NCBI GenBank assembly: GCA_001898405.1
Contig: MKTW01000002.1
Coordinates: 125,719 to 189,718 of the forward strand
Source of the DNA: Sphingobacteriales bacterium 44-61
GTDB lineage: Bacteria > Bacteroidota > Bacteroidia > Chitinophagales > Chitinophagaceae
Direction: 5' to 3'
DNA length: 64,000 nucleotides
Positions 15,664 to 24,266 of this stretch are shown here, in pieces (positions within the stretch are counted from its first letter, which is position 1; every line of letters starts with the position of its first letter). Both the position numbers and the translations under genes were made by a program. The notes below the pieces were generated by a model, which worked only from the letters and a program-made list of their open reading frames with translations, was not told the DNA's origin and ran no database searches.

Positions 15664-18102
15664 ATGAAAAATGAACGATTTATCCTGCCACTTGAGTTGG
15701 TACGGCTCTCAGACATAGCCCTTGTAGGCGGCAAATGCGCCTCCCTGGGTGAAATGATAGGAAATTTATCTGCCCTCGGCGTTCATATACCGGGCGGATT
15801 TGTTGTTACAACAGAAGCTTATTACCAGTTCCTGGAACAAAGCGGACTGGAACCAATGATCAAAGCAGAGATCGGCAAAATAGATTTTGATAATGTGGAA
15901 AGCCTTCGCCGTAGCGGCTCCAGGATCCGGCAGGCGATCAGCAATGCCAAATTCCCGCACGAACTCTCCTCTCTTATCATTGGCGCCTACGAAGCACTTT
16001 CAAAGAATTATGATCAGCAGGCTACCGATGTGGCAGTACGGTCATCAGCTACTTCTGAAGACCTGCCTGATGCCAGCTTTGCCGGCCAGCAGGAAACCTT
16101 TCTGAACGTTCGCGGGCCTGCAGCACTTATTGATGCTGTCCGTAATTGTTTCGCTTCTTTGTTTACCGACAGAGCGATCAGCTATCGCCACCAGTTCAAT
16201 TTCGACATTTTTGATGTAGGACTTTCCGTATGTGTTCAAAAGATGGTGCGTTCTGACCTGGCAGTATCCGGCATTGCTTTTTCATTGGATACCGAAAGCG
16301 GTTTTAAAGACGTGGTCATCATCAATGCATCCTATGGCCTGGGCGAATTGATTGTACAGGGCGCCGTATCACCGGATGAATACATTGTATTTAAACCCAC
16401 CAGGCATGCAGGATATAAATCCATCATTGAAAAAAAGATAGGCGCCAAAGACCGCATGATGATCTACGGAGATGATACAGATTCACGCACACGCCTGATC
16501 CCAACCGACAGGCAGCAACAGCATCGCTTTTGCTTAAACGATGAACAAATACTTCAACTGGCCGATTGGGTAGCTATCATAGAAGATTACTACTCTGAAC
16601 ATAAAGGACAGTGGTGCCCTATGGATGTGGAATGGGCCGTTGACGGCTTATCCAATCAACTTTATATTGTGCAGGCAAGACCAGAAACCATTCACTCCAG
16701 GAAAGAACGCATGAAACTGGTGGAATACGATATAAAATTGCAGGGACAAAAGCCTTTGCTAAAGGGAATAGCTGTAGGAAGTAAAGCCGCTTCAGGCAAG
16801 GTCAATATCATGTATTCACTGGACAAACGGGTGGAAGGAAATGAGTTTGAGCCGGGTAATGTTTTAGTTACGGACATGACCGACCCCGATTGGGAACCGA
16901 TCATGAAAAAAGCTTCGGCTATCATCACCAACAAGGGCGGCCGCACATGCCATGCAGCGATCGTTGCCCGCGAAATGGGTGTTCCGGCTATTGTCGGATG
17001 CGGTAATGCAACTGAGCTTTTAGCCGACGGCCAACTGGTTACTGTCAACTGTGCAGAAGGTGAAGAAGGTTCCGTGTATGAGGGCCTTTTGGAAATAAAC
17101 ATCAAGGAAACGGACATCGACGATCTTCCTCAAACACAAACACCGCTGATGCTGAATGTTGGTTCTCCGGCTTCTGCATTCCAGTCGGCCATATTACCAC
17201 ACAAAGGAGTTGGCCTGGCCCGTGAAGAGTTTATCATCAATAATTATATACAGGCTCATCCCCTCGCCCTTCTGCGGCATAAAGAATGTAATGACAAAAA
17301 TTTAACCGAAGCCATTCAGCAACTCACTAAAGGCTTTGCTGATGAAGAAACATACTTTATTCAAAAGCTTGCATTTGGCATTGCAAAAATTGCAGCGGCT
17401 TTTTATCCAGAGAAAGTAATCGTTCGTTTCAGCGATTTTAAAAGCAACGAATATTACAACCTGCTTGGTGGCAAATACTTTGAGCCAACAGAAGAAAATC
17501 CCATGATCGGATGGCGTGGCGCTTCAAGATACTATTCACCACAATACAAAGAGGCATTCGGTCTTGAATGCAAAGCGATCAGGCATGTTCGCGAAACATT
17601 GGGCTTAACGAATGTAACGGTCATGATCCCGTTCTGCCGTACAGTTGAAGAGCTGTTAAAGGTGCAGGACGTTATGAAGGAATTCGGATTGGTACGCGGA
17701 GAAAACGGGCTTGAGATCTTTTTAATGGCGGAACTGCCAAGCAATATCATCCTTGCGGAATCATTCGCTGAATACATAGATGGATTTTCCATTGGTTCAA
17801 ATGACCTGACGCAATTGACCTTGGGTTTAGACCGGGATTCAAGCCTGGTAGCACATCTTTACAATGAGCGTAATGAATCGGTAAAAGGGCTGATCAGGCA
17901 ACTTATCAGAACGGCAAAGGCTAAAGGGATCAAGGTAGGTATATGCGGGCAGGGGCCTTCGGATTTTCCGGACTTTGCTCAGTTCCTGGTTAAGGAAGGA
18001 ATAGATAGTATATCAGTAACACCCGATTCACTGATAAAAACAACGAAAGCAATTTTTCAGATAGAACAGGCTGTGGAGCAACTGCTCCCGGATCCTGTTT
18101 AA
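15664..18102 (+). CDS. ppsA: Phosphoenolpyruvate synthase (pyruvate, water dikinase)
   Basis: 812 residues in the standard order. The N-terminal ATP-grasp domain (GGKCASLGEM, AVRSSATSEDLPDASFAGQQ) is followed by the swivelling phosphohistidine domain with GGRTCHAAIVAREMGVPAI, where the phospho-acceptor is His430. The C-terminal PEP/pyruvate TIM-barrel domain carries FSIGSNDLTQLTLGLDRDS and KVGICGQGPSD. The enzyme converts pyruvate and ATP to PEP, AMP and phosphate for gluconeogenesis. Length matches the family (about 790-810). The GQGPSD sequence carries the catalytic Cys before GQ, as in PEP synthase. The divergent Lrp-like gene is a plausible regulator. Confidence 0.96.
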   Translation: MKNERFILPLELVRLSDIALVGGKCASLGEMIGNLSALGVHIPGGFVVTTEAYYQFLEQSGLEPMIKAEIGKIDFDNVESLRRSGSRIRQAISNAKFPHELSSLIIGAYEALSKNYDQQATDVAVRSSATSEDLPDASFAGQQETFLNVRGPAALIDAVRNCFASLFTDRAISYRHQFNFDIFDVGLSVCVQKMVRSDLAVSGIAFSLDTESGFKDVVIINASYGLGELIVQGAVSPDEYIVFKPTRHAGYKSIIEKKIGAKDRMMIYGDDTDSRTRLIPTDRQQQHRFCLNDEQILQLADWVAIIEDYYSEHKGQWCPMDVEWAVDGLSNQLYIVQARPETIHSRKERMKLVEYDIKLQGQKPLLKGIAVGSKAASGKVNIMYSLDKRVEGNEFEPGNVLVTDMTDPDWEPIMKKASAIITNKGGRTCHAAIVAREMGVPAIVGCGNATELLADGQLVTVNCAEGEEGSVYEGLLEINIKETDIDDLPQTQTPLMLNVGSPASAFQSAILPHKGVGLAREEFIINNYIQAHPLALLRHKECNDKNLTEAIQQLTKGFADEETYFIQKLAFGIAKIAAAFYPEKVIVRFSDFKSNEYYNLLGGKYFEPTEENPMIGWRGASRYYSPQYKEAFGLECKAIRHVRETLGLTNVTVMIPFCRTVEELLKVQDVMKEFGLVRGENGLEIFLMAELPSNIILAESFAEYIDGFSIGSNDLTQLTLGLDRDSSLVAHLYNERNESVKGLIRQLIRTAKAKGIKVGICGQGPSDFPDFAQFLVKEGIDSISVTPDSLIKTTKAIFQIEQAVEQLLPDPV

Positions 18103-18466
18103 CTCTTGCTTTAGACATATTAACTGGTCGATAAAGGCCGGGAACCTGGTGTGCAAAACCTTGTGCAAATATAAATCCGTTGTAAAAGAATATTTACAAC
18201 GGATTTATCGTAAGTGAACCCGCAGCACAAGATCTGACCCGTTTTTTAGTGGATTTAAAGTTGCTATGCCAGTTGTAAATATTTAAAGACAATCCCAACT
18301 ACTTGCAAAGACTCTCCAGATGCCGAGGGATTGGTTTTCAACGAAATGCCCCCTGAAGCAGTAAAAGGCCCCGTTTTCCACAGCATTTTTTTTGAAAAAT
18401 CATTAAAACTAATGATTGACTGCTTATCCCCATCGAAATATTTTGCCAAAGAAATTTAGCTTAAAA
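18103..18466. other. 364-base stretch without a convincing gene
   Basis: Contains the perfect hairpin at 18171-18208, a near-direct repeat GTGCAAAACCTTGTGCAAA just before it, and a 61-codon minus-strand open frame at 18264-18449 that has no recognisable domain or start signal. That frame could be a gene remnant. No promoter box of the exact Bacteroidota type was found, although TATTTTG lies near 18439. Confidence 0.5.
18171..18208. repeat. Perfect 16-bp hairpin downstream of ppsA
   Basis: ATAAATCCGTTGTAAA (18171-18186) and its exact reverse complement (18193-18208) flank a 6-base loop. There is no T-tract after it, so it is not a classical terminator. It may stabilise the ppsA mRNA end or be a remnant of a mobile or palindromic element. 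Confidence 0.75.
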
Positions 18467-19528
18467 ATGAAAATACTACTCTTTTTAATCTTTGCAGGCA
18501 TCACCTTCACCGCTTTTGCGCAAAAGGAAAATTTTGATGTGATGAGCTTCACTCCTGTAAGAGACTGGAAAATGGAACGCTCTGATAACACCGTGAGCCT
18601 GACCGGGGTGAACGAAGCCAAAGGAACATTCTGCATCATTACCCTTTATAAATCTTTGAACGGAAGTACCAACAGCAAAACAAATTTTGGAACTGCCTGG
18701 CAAAAGCTCGTGCAGCAAAATTTTGGAGCGGGTAAGCCAAAAATGGGAGCTCCCGGAAAAGAAAACGGCTGGGAATTACAAAGCGGCTCAGCCAAATTTG
18801 AAAAAAGCGGAACAACAGGATTTGTCACGCTTATAACCGCCACTGCAAACAGCAAAATGGCGAATATGGTCATCCTCACCAATTCCGATGCGTACACGTC
18901 CCAGATCAACAGTTTCGTGGCTTCCATAGAACTGCAAAAAAAACCGGGAACAGCCGCAAATACAGCAACAAGCCCAACGGAGCAACCGCAAAACGGCAGT
19001 GTGGATGATTTACAATCAAATAATCATTCCATTTCGGGAGTATACATATTTAACGAGACAATGTCCTCGCCGACCTTTTATGCCTATACCCGCATGGCAC
19101 TTTGCAGAGGCTACAGATTCAACGCAGACGGAACGTACAACTATTTTAACAACATGTATCTCAGAGGTAATCCTAAACTCACTTTTTCCTGGGAAACCGG
19201 CACTTATACCGTAAACGGCAACCAACTCACCATAAAACCCCTCAAAGGGCAAAACGAGGAATGGAGCAAAAAAGGCGAAGATGGATCCGGCGAAGAAAAA
19301 TTTTTCGGAAAACGCCTCAGTATAACCACCCGGAAATTGGAAACCGTTACTTACACTTTTGAGAAAAAAACACTTCCGGGAGATAATAAGACGATTCATC
19401 TGCTCCTTAAATACGACAAAGAAACCATTCGGGATGCCGGATATACTTATGACAAAAATGCGAAGCTATGGCGGTATGGTGCGTATGAACCCGATGCATA
19501 CCATATTCCTCCAGGGTTTAAATTTTAG
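18467..19528 (+). CDS. Secreted hypothetical protein
   Basis: 353 residues from the ATG at 18467, which starts a clean signal peptide (MKILLFLIFAGITFTAFA). The frame extends upstream but without a sensible leader. The first half (about 20-165) is followed by a linker rich in Thr, Ala and Asn. The second half (VYIFNETMS, YRFNADGTYNYF, WETGTYTVNGNQLTIKP) looks like a beta-sandwich or lipocalin-like fold of the kind used for small extracellular domains. I do not recognise a named family. It lies alone between ppsA and the tRNA gene. Its base composition looks more AT-rich than its neighbours, which may point to transfer. Confidence 0.75.
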   Translation: MKILLFLIFAGITFTAFAQKENFDVMSFTPVRDWKMERSDNTVSLTGVNEAKGTFCIITLYKSLNGSTNSKTNFGTAWQKLVQQNFGAGKPKMGAPGKENGWELQSGSAKFEKSGTTGFVTLITATANSKMANMVILTNSDAYTSQINSFVASIELQKKPGTAANTATSPTEQPQNGSVDDLQSNNHSISGVYIFNETMSSPTFYAYTRMALCRGYRFNADGTYNYFNNMYLRGNPKLTFSWETGTYTVNGNQLTIKPLKGQNEEWSKKGEDGSGEEKFFGKRLSITTRKLETVTYTFEKKTLPGDNKTIHLLLKYDKETIRDAGYTYDKNAKLWRYGAYEPDAYHIPPGFKF

Positions 19529-19670
19529 AAATTGCCCGGGATAGGGTAAAACCCTTTCGAAAAATCAATGAAACAAATTAATTATCAAAGAAAAGGCAAC
19601 AAAAGAAAAAAGGGGAATCGTCCGGGATTTTCTCCGTATTGGTTCGTGTCTCACAGGTCGTCTCCAAAAT

Positions 19671-19698
19671 AAAAAAGCTTCATATCTCTATAAAGCTT
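19671..19698 (-). terminator. Terminator of the tRNA-Lys transcript
   Basis: On the minus strand AAGCTTTATA and TATGAAGCTT pair with one wobble and are followed by TTTT, eight bases beyond the tRNA 3' end. Confidence 0.65.
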
Positions 19699-19705
19699 CT
19701 CTCTG

Positions 19706-19778
19706 TGACCCCGCAGGGACTCGAACCCTGGACCTACTGATTAAGAGTCAGTAGCTCTACCAACTGAGCTACGGAGTC
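19706..19778 (-). tRNA. tRNA-Lys (anticodon CTT)
   Basis: 73 bases on the minus strand. The acceptor stem is GACTCCG/CGGGGTC with one G-T pair and discriminator A. The D-arm is GCTC..GAGC with the TTGGTA loop. The anticodon arm ACTGA-CTCTTAA-TCAGT puts CTT at 34-36. The T-arm is CAGGG-TTCGAGT-CCCTG. The CCA end is not encoded. It reads AAG lysine codons. Confidence 0.97.
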
Positions 19779-19851
19779 AGTTTGTAAAAAATGGGAGGCA
19801 AAGATGAAGATTTTTAAAGCGGTAGCCAAAAAAATCTACATCATTCAAATC

Positions 19852-20994
19852 CTAAAACCGCGTTAGCTTTGAAATAAGTTCATTTTTTAAATCAGCCACC
19901 CTTCCTTCCCCGCTACTGTCATTAACCAATATGACAATGGCTGTCTTATTATCAGGATAAAGATAACATAGCGAAGTGAACCCAAATCCGTCCCTGCCTG
20001 TATGCATAATAAAAGGCAACCCATTATCTTCCTTGTCCAGCATCCAGCTTAACCCCAAACTCATACCATCCGGTTTGGTAAAAGTAATTTTATGGCTCAG
20101 GTTAATTGCCGCATTTTTTCCGCTCAGGTTTGCTGCGGCATATTTAAGCATATCTGCCGGCGTCGAAATCATTGAAGGCGCTGCTCTGAAACCATTATCA
20201 GGGATAAAAGTTAATGCTTTGCCATTCTCATCATGACCGGCAATAAGTCGCTTTTCTTCTTTTGCATTCAGCTGAGGTTTGGTATCTGCCATTCCGAGTT
20301 CCTTTTTAAGGAACGAAGTAACAAGCTCATTGTAAGGTGTATGATAGACTCGCTGTAGAATAGCAATAAGCACCATCATTGCGTTTCCATTATAACGGTA
20401 TTTGGTCCCTGGAACAGTGTCAAGCGCAAACCGGTGCATATCCTGGAACAAGCTATCAACCGTATAAACACGGTAAAATTCCCGGAATGCTTCGGGCTTC
20501 AATTTGGAGATACTGTCAAGATATATATCGTCATATTCCCTCGACATGGCTGGCAAAGCTGAAGTATGATTTGCCAGGTCCACCAGTCTAACAGGATGCC
20601 CCTGATATTGCAAATTAGGATAGTTACCGGGCAAATATTTCCGGATATCATCGGTCAGTTGCACTTTCTTTTCAATAACGGCCTGGGCAAGCATGATACC
20701 TGCAAAGGTTTTTGCGATTGAGCCTAAACCAAAGAAAGTTGTATTCCGGACTAAAGCGCCTGTCCCGCGATGAAAGCTATACTGATGCTTTACTCCATTT
20801 TTAATTATTCCAATAGACAGATCAACCGTTGCAGGAGATTGCATGTAATGCCCGGCTGCCCGCTGAACCAGGCTATCCAGCGGCGTTCTCAAAGGGTTAT
20901 TGCTCTTGATTACAGATTGATCGGTTTGTTGCCCATTACAATACTGCGATAAAATTATAAATATGACAAGCGCCTTTAGGTAAATCGACTTCAT
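19852..20994 (-). CDS. Beta-lactamase-fold serine hydrolase (class C/PBP-like), exported
   Basis: 380 residues from the ATG at 20994 (MKSIYLKALVIFIILSQYCNG), a signal peptide that may end at a lipoprotein Cys. Catalytic motifs are SxxK in GLGSIAKTF, YxN in YRYNGNAMM, and HTGRDGFGF in the place of the KTG box. The family covers D-aminopeptidases, esterases and peptidoglycan-related enzymes as well as AmpC; the HTG form of the third motif is usual in the non-lactamase members. The substrate is unknown. It is divergent from the AraC-type gene across 87 bases, so the two may share control. Confidence 0.88.
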   Translation of the reverse strand: MKSIYLKALVIFIILSQYCNGQQTDQSVIKSNNPLRTPLDSLVQRAAGHYMQSPATVDLSIGIIKNGVKHQYSFHRGTGALVRNTTFFGLGSIAKTFAGIMLAQAVIEKKVQLTDDIRKYLPGNYPNLQYQGHPVRLVDLANHTSALPAMSREYDDIYLDSISKLKPEAFREFYRVYTVDSLFQDMHRFALDTVPGTKYRYNGNAMMVLIAILQRVYHTPYNELVTSFLKKELGMADTKPQLNAKEEKRLIAGHDENGKALTFIPDNGFRAAPSMISTPADMLKYAAANLSGKNAAINLSHKITFTKPDGMSLGLSWMLDKEDNGLPFIMHTGRDGFGFTSLCYLYPDNKTAIVILVNDSSGEGRVADLKNELISKLTRF

Positions 20995-21081
20995 AATGTA
21001 CATAACAATATATAACTTAGAACAATGCTACATAAAACCCATCTTTTTTCAAAGTGGATTTAACTTTCAACTACCATTATT

Positions 21082-21927
21082 ATGCAAGAAGACAGTTCAC
21101 CCGTTATGAGCATTCACGGTTTTCGTCAGGGACAAATAGCCGGACGGGAAGAACTTTTATTTAACGAATTACATGGGGCGCGGCGGATAGAGAAACCCCA
21201 TAAACATGACTTTTTTATCATCAACCTTTTTGACCGCGCAAAGGGAATACACAATATAGATTCGACAGACTACCCAATCGGCAACCACGAAGTGCATGTA
21301 TTGTTTCCCGGGCAAATGCATAAATGGGATATCAAAGCCGGAACAAGAGGATATCAACTGATGATAGAGCAATCATTTTTTGAGCAGTTTGCTCCTTATT
21401 TCAGGTTCTCATTTACCAATTACCAAAATCATCCTGTTATCCGGCTGACTAAGAACGCTTTCAAGTTATTGCTCTACGAATTCAATGCAATCAAAGATGA
21501 ATTGAAAAAAGAAGATTCATTGGTGCATTTGATCAGCGCACGTGCAGCCGTTATTGCTGCCATCGTAAGCCGGGAAGCGGAGAATGTTTTTACAGAATTT
21601 AAAGTTTATCAGTCAAACCCCAGGTTGGCCAGGTTCAATATGCTGATAGATAAATTTTTCAAGACACAGAAATTTGTCAGTTTTTATGCAGAAAAACTGC
21701 ATGTCTCCGCCAACTATCTCAATATCCTTTGCAAAAAGAATTTGAAAGTATCTGCAACGCAGCTTATACAGCAGCGCGTATGTGTAGAAGCTAAAAGATT
21801 ATTGCTGAGCACAGGCCTTTCCATTAAAGAGATCGCTTTTGAACTGGGCTTTGCAGATCATGCGTATTTCTCTAATTTTTTCAAGACCCAGACAGGACTC
21901 ACTCCTACCGAATTCCGGGGAAAGTGA
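21082..21927 (+). CDS. AraC-family transcriptional regulator
   Basis: 281 residues. The N-terminal cupin-like sensor has HKHDFFIINLFDRAKG and HEVHVLFPGQMHKW. The C-terminal double helix-turn-helix domain carries FYAEKLHVSANYLNILCKK and IKEIAFELGFADHAYFSNFF, ending GLTPTEFRGK. Such regulators bind a small ligand in the cupin and activate neighbouring genes. Its place between a divergent hydrolase and the following amidohydrolase suggests it controls one or both. TAACTTTC lies just upstream, one base off the -7 consensus. Confidence 0.93.
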   Translation: MQEDSSPVMSIHGFRQGQIAGREELLFNELHGARRIEKPHKHDFFIINLFDRAKGIHNIDSTDYPIGNHEVHVLFPGQMHKWDIKAGTRGYQLMIEQSFFEQFAPYFRFSFTNYQNHPVIRLTKNAFKLLLYEFNAIKDELKKEDSLVHLISARAAVIAAIVSREAENVFTEFKVYQSNPRLARFNMLIDKFFKTQKFVSFYAEKLHVSANYLNILCKKNLKVSATQLIQQRVCVEAKRLLLSTGLSIKEIAFELGFADHAYFSNFFKTQTGLTPTEFRGK

Positions 21928-21982
21928 TAAATTTTACAAGGAATGACATAAATTCTTTAGATGTCCAGGGCAGTTGACCGTT

Positions 21983-21990
21983 TAACTTTG
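21983..21990 (+). promoter_or_regulatory. -7 box (TAACTTTG) for the amidohydrolase-ankyrin pair
   Basis: Exact TAnnTTTG match 14 bases before the ATG at 22005. It indicates that the two following genes have their own promoter instead of reading through from the AraC gene. Confidence 0.55.
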
Positions 21991-22004
21991 TAAAAAAGTT
22001 ACGT

Positions 22005-23339
22005 ATGCAACATTCTGCCATATCGCGTAAAGGGTTTCTCAAAAATTCTGCATTGGGGCTTGCAGGGTTAACCTTTACTCCATCAGTATTACATGCACAA
22101 TCCGGTAGTGCAACAGAAGACAGAAAGGATACAATGGCCAAAAATTATACACTAAAAAATGTCCGGCTGGAAACGGGTTTTGAATACGAGGGGGATGAAG
22201 TCATCGCTACCAGGACTGAACTTTTTTCTGTTGAAATAGAAAACGGCAAAATCAAAAAGATCGGCGCTAATCAACCTGGCGCAAAAGCCATTGACGCCAA
22301 AGGCATGTTGATGCTCCCATCATTTAAGGACATGCATATTCACCTGGATAAAACTTTTTATGGCGATAAATGGCAGGCTGTAAGAAGGAGGACCGGCGGC
22401 GTGAAAGGAATGATCGTGCTGGAACAAAAGATACTGCCGGATATGCTGAAAAATTCGACCTATAAAGCGGAAAAGATGATCGAATTGCTGCAATCCAGGG
22501 GTACATCATTTGCACGCAGCCACGTCAACATTGAACCGACGTCCAAGCTGGATTCCCTTAAACATCTTCAAAAAGCATTAGAAAATAAAAAGAACGTTTT
22601 CGGGGCTGAACTGGTGGCATTCCCGCAGCATGGCGTGTTTTATACAGATAGTGTTCCTTACCTGAAAGAAGCTGCTAAAACTGATATAGATTTTATCGGA
22701 GGCGTAGATCCTTATACTGTTGACGGGGCCATTGAAAAAACAATGGACTTCACCGTACAGTTAGCGCTTGACCACAATAAAGGCATCGATATTCATTTAC
22801 ACGAATCCGGCGATTCAGGATTAAAAACAGTGGAATATCTTATCAATAAAGTAAATGAAAATCCGGTACTGAAAGGGAAAACCTACCTGAGCCATTGTTT
22901 TGTCCTGGGAAGATTAGACAAACCCAAACAGGAAGAAATGGCTGAAAAGCTCAGTGCTGCCGAGATCGGTATTCTTTCCACTATACCCTTCGGAAGCCTG
23001 ATCATGCCTATTCCCACATTAATGAAATACGGAGTGAAAGTAATGACCGGAAACGATAGCATTGTGGATCACTGGAACACTTTTGGCACAGGAGGCGTGC
23101 TGCATAAGGCAAACCTGGCGGCACAGTTATATGGGAATGTGACCGAATTCGGATTATCAAGGATCTTGAAACTGGCAACGGCAGGCCCACTGCCTTTGGA
23201 TGATAAAGGTGTGCAACAATGGCCCAAAGCAGGCGATGATGCGGATCTGGTTTTTGTGGATGCAAGCTGTTCTGCTGAAGCTGTTTCACGGATCTCACCT
23301 GTAAAGTCCCTGGTATATAAAGGGAACATTGTTTTTTAA
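22005..23339 (+). CDS. Exported cytosine-deaminase-like amidohydrolase
   Basis: 444 residues. The leader (SRKGFLKNSALGLAGLTFTP) resembles a Tat/Sec signal ending near AQS. The amidohydrolase core shows the metal motif HIHLDK near residue 111, IDIHLHESGD with two more histidines, LSHCF, and the metal/catalytic Asp in TGNDSIVDHW. This order (HxHLDK and GNDSxxDxW) is that of the CodA/AtzC-like group that hydrolyses ring C-N bonds. Cytosine deaminases are normally cytoplasmic, so an exported relative probably has another substrate. The C-terminus returns to the composite beta-domain (DDADLVFVDASC). It is followed 12 bases later by an ankyrin lipoprotein gene, so one transcript is likely. Confidence 0.88.
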   Translation: MQHSAISRKGFLKNSALGLAGLTFTPSVLHAQSGSATEDRKDTMAKNYTLKNVRLETGFEYEGDEVIATRTELFSVEIENGKIKKIGANQPGAKAIDAKGMLMLPSFKDMHIHLDKTFYGDKWQAVRRRTGGVKGMIVLEQKILPDMLKNSTYKAEKMIELLQSRGTSFARSHVNIEPTSKLDSLKHLQKALENKKNVFGAELVAFPQHGVFYTDSVPYLKEAAKTDIDFIGGVDPYTVDGAIEKTMDFTVQLALDHNKGIDIHLHESGDSGLKTVEYLINKVNENPVLKGKTYLSHCFVLGRLDKPKQEEMAEKLSAAEIGILSTIPFGSLIMPIPTLMKYGVKVMTGNDSIVDHWNTFGTGGVLHKANLAAQLYGNVTEFGLSRILKLATAGPLPLDDKGVQQWPKAGDDADLVFVDASCSAEAVSRISPVKSLVYKGNIVF

Positions 23340-23351
23340 AGATCAAATCAT

Positions 23352-24020
23352 ATGAAAGCCATAATTTGTTTATTGACGTTGATGATTAGTGCGGTTTCCT
23401 GTCATTCAACGATAGAAAATACAAAAACAGAGAGGATGGAAAACCAGGATATTCTGAATTCAGTAAAGAAGAATGATATACAGGGCGTTTCAAAAGCTTT
23501 AGAAAGTGGCGTGGATGTAAATACAGCAGACAATAATAAACGCTCCTTATTATTGATCGCCACCGTTAATCAGCAAACAGAGATGGCAAGATTGCTGGTG
23601 AAACACGGCGCAAACGTCAATCACCAGGCCGACAACCTGGACAGTCCTTTTCTCTATGCAGGTGCAAGCGGGCAAACAGAACTGGTGCAGTTGTTCCTCG
23701 ATCATGGAGCACGGTTCGATCTTTTCAACCGTTATAACGGAACAGCGCTTATCCCTGCCTGTGAGCGTGGGCATGTGGAAACTGTCAGATTACTAACTAA
23801 TACCAAAGGGTTCCCGGTAGATCACGTCAACCGGTTGGGGTGGACCGCTCTGATGGAAGCTATCTTGCTGGGTGATGGGAGTAAAAAATATCAGCAGATT
23901 GTGCAGATACTCAAAGATGCGGGGGCCAAATTGGACATTCCTGATCATAATGGAGTAACGCCTCTGCAACACGCACAGTCCAAAGGGTTCAAAGAGATCG
24001 TAAACATACTGAGATCATAA
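23352..24020 (+). CDS. Ankyrin-repeat lipoprotein
   Basis: 222 residues. The N-terminus MKAIICLLTLMISAVSC is a signal with lipobox (AVSC), so it is probably anchored to a membrane. Four to five ankyrin repeats follow, for example KHGANVNHQADNLDSPFLYA and LGWTALMEAILLG, ending GVTPLQHAQSKGFKEIV. Ankyrin repeats bind other proteins; the tight pairing with the amidohydrolase suggests a partner or immunity-like role, which is inference. A terminator follows at 24071. Confidence 0.85.
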   Translation: MKAIICLLTLMISAVSCHSTIENTKTERMENQDILNSVKKNDIQGVSKALESGVDVNTADNNKRSLLLIATVNQQTEMARLLVKHGANVNHQADNLDSPFLYAGASGQTELVQLFLDHGARFDLFNRYNGTALIPACERGHVETVRLLTNTKGFPVDHVNRLGWTALMEAILLGDGSKKYQQIVQILKDAGAKLDIPDHNGVTPLQHAQSKGFKEIVNILRS

Positions 24021-24070
24021 CTGATCCATTTAATCGCATTGACAGAAAAACCGGGTTTGTAAATAAAAAA

Positions 24071-24096
24071 GGTAGGATATCAGTTCCTGCCTTTTT
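24071..24096 (+). terminator. Terminator after the ankyrin gene
   Basis: GGTAGGA and TCCTGCC pair with one G-T wobble around a 7-base loop and are followed by TTTTT. The remaining bases up to 24266 are AT-rich and hold no gene that I can support. Confidence 0.75.
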
Positions 24097-24266
24097 ATTT
24101 ACCTCAAACTTGAATTATTTTGCTTATATGATACTTTTTATTTAGTTTAAAGCGCAGATCCTTCCGTGAGCACGTGAGCATTGATTAAAAATCCCTCCCC
24201 CCGCCATCAATCAGCAAAATTTTGTAGAAAGCTTTTAAGAGAATAAAAAAATCAAACAAGGGTTTT

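Noticed and set aside
18171-18208. Terminator of ppsA
   Set aside because: The stem is perfect, but no T-tract follows on either strand, so it was listed as a repeat.
18264-18449. 61-codon minus-strand frame
   Set aside because: No start signal, promoter or recognisable domain. It could be a decayed gene, so it is mentioned in the intergenic entry but not called.
19852-20994. Calling the serine hydrolase a beta-lactamase resistance gene
   Set aside because: Its third motif is HTG in place of KTG and it lies in an ordinary context; many related enzymes are esterases or peptidases.
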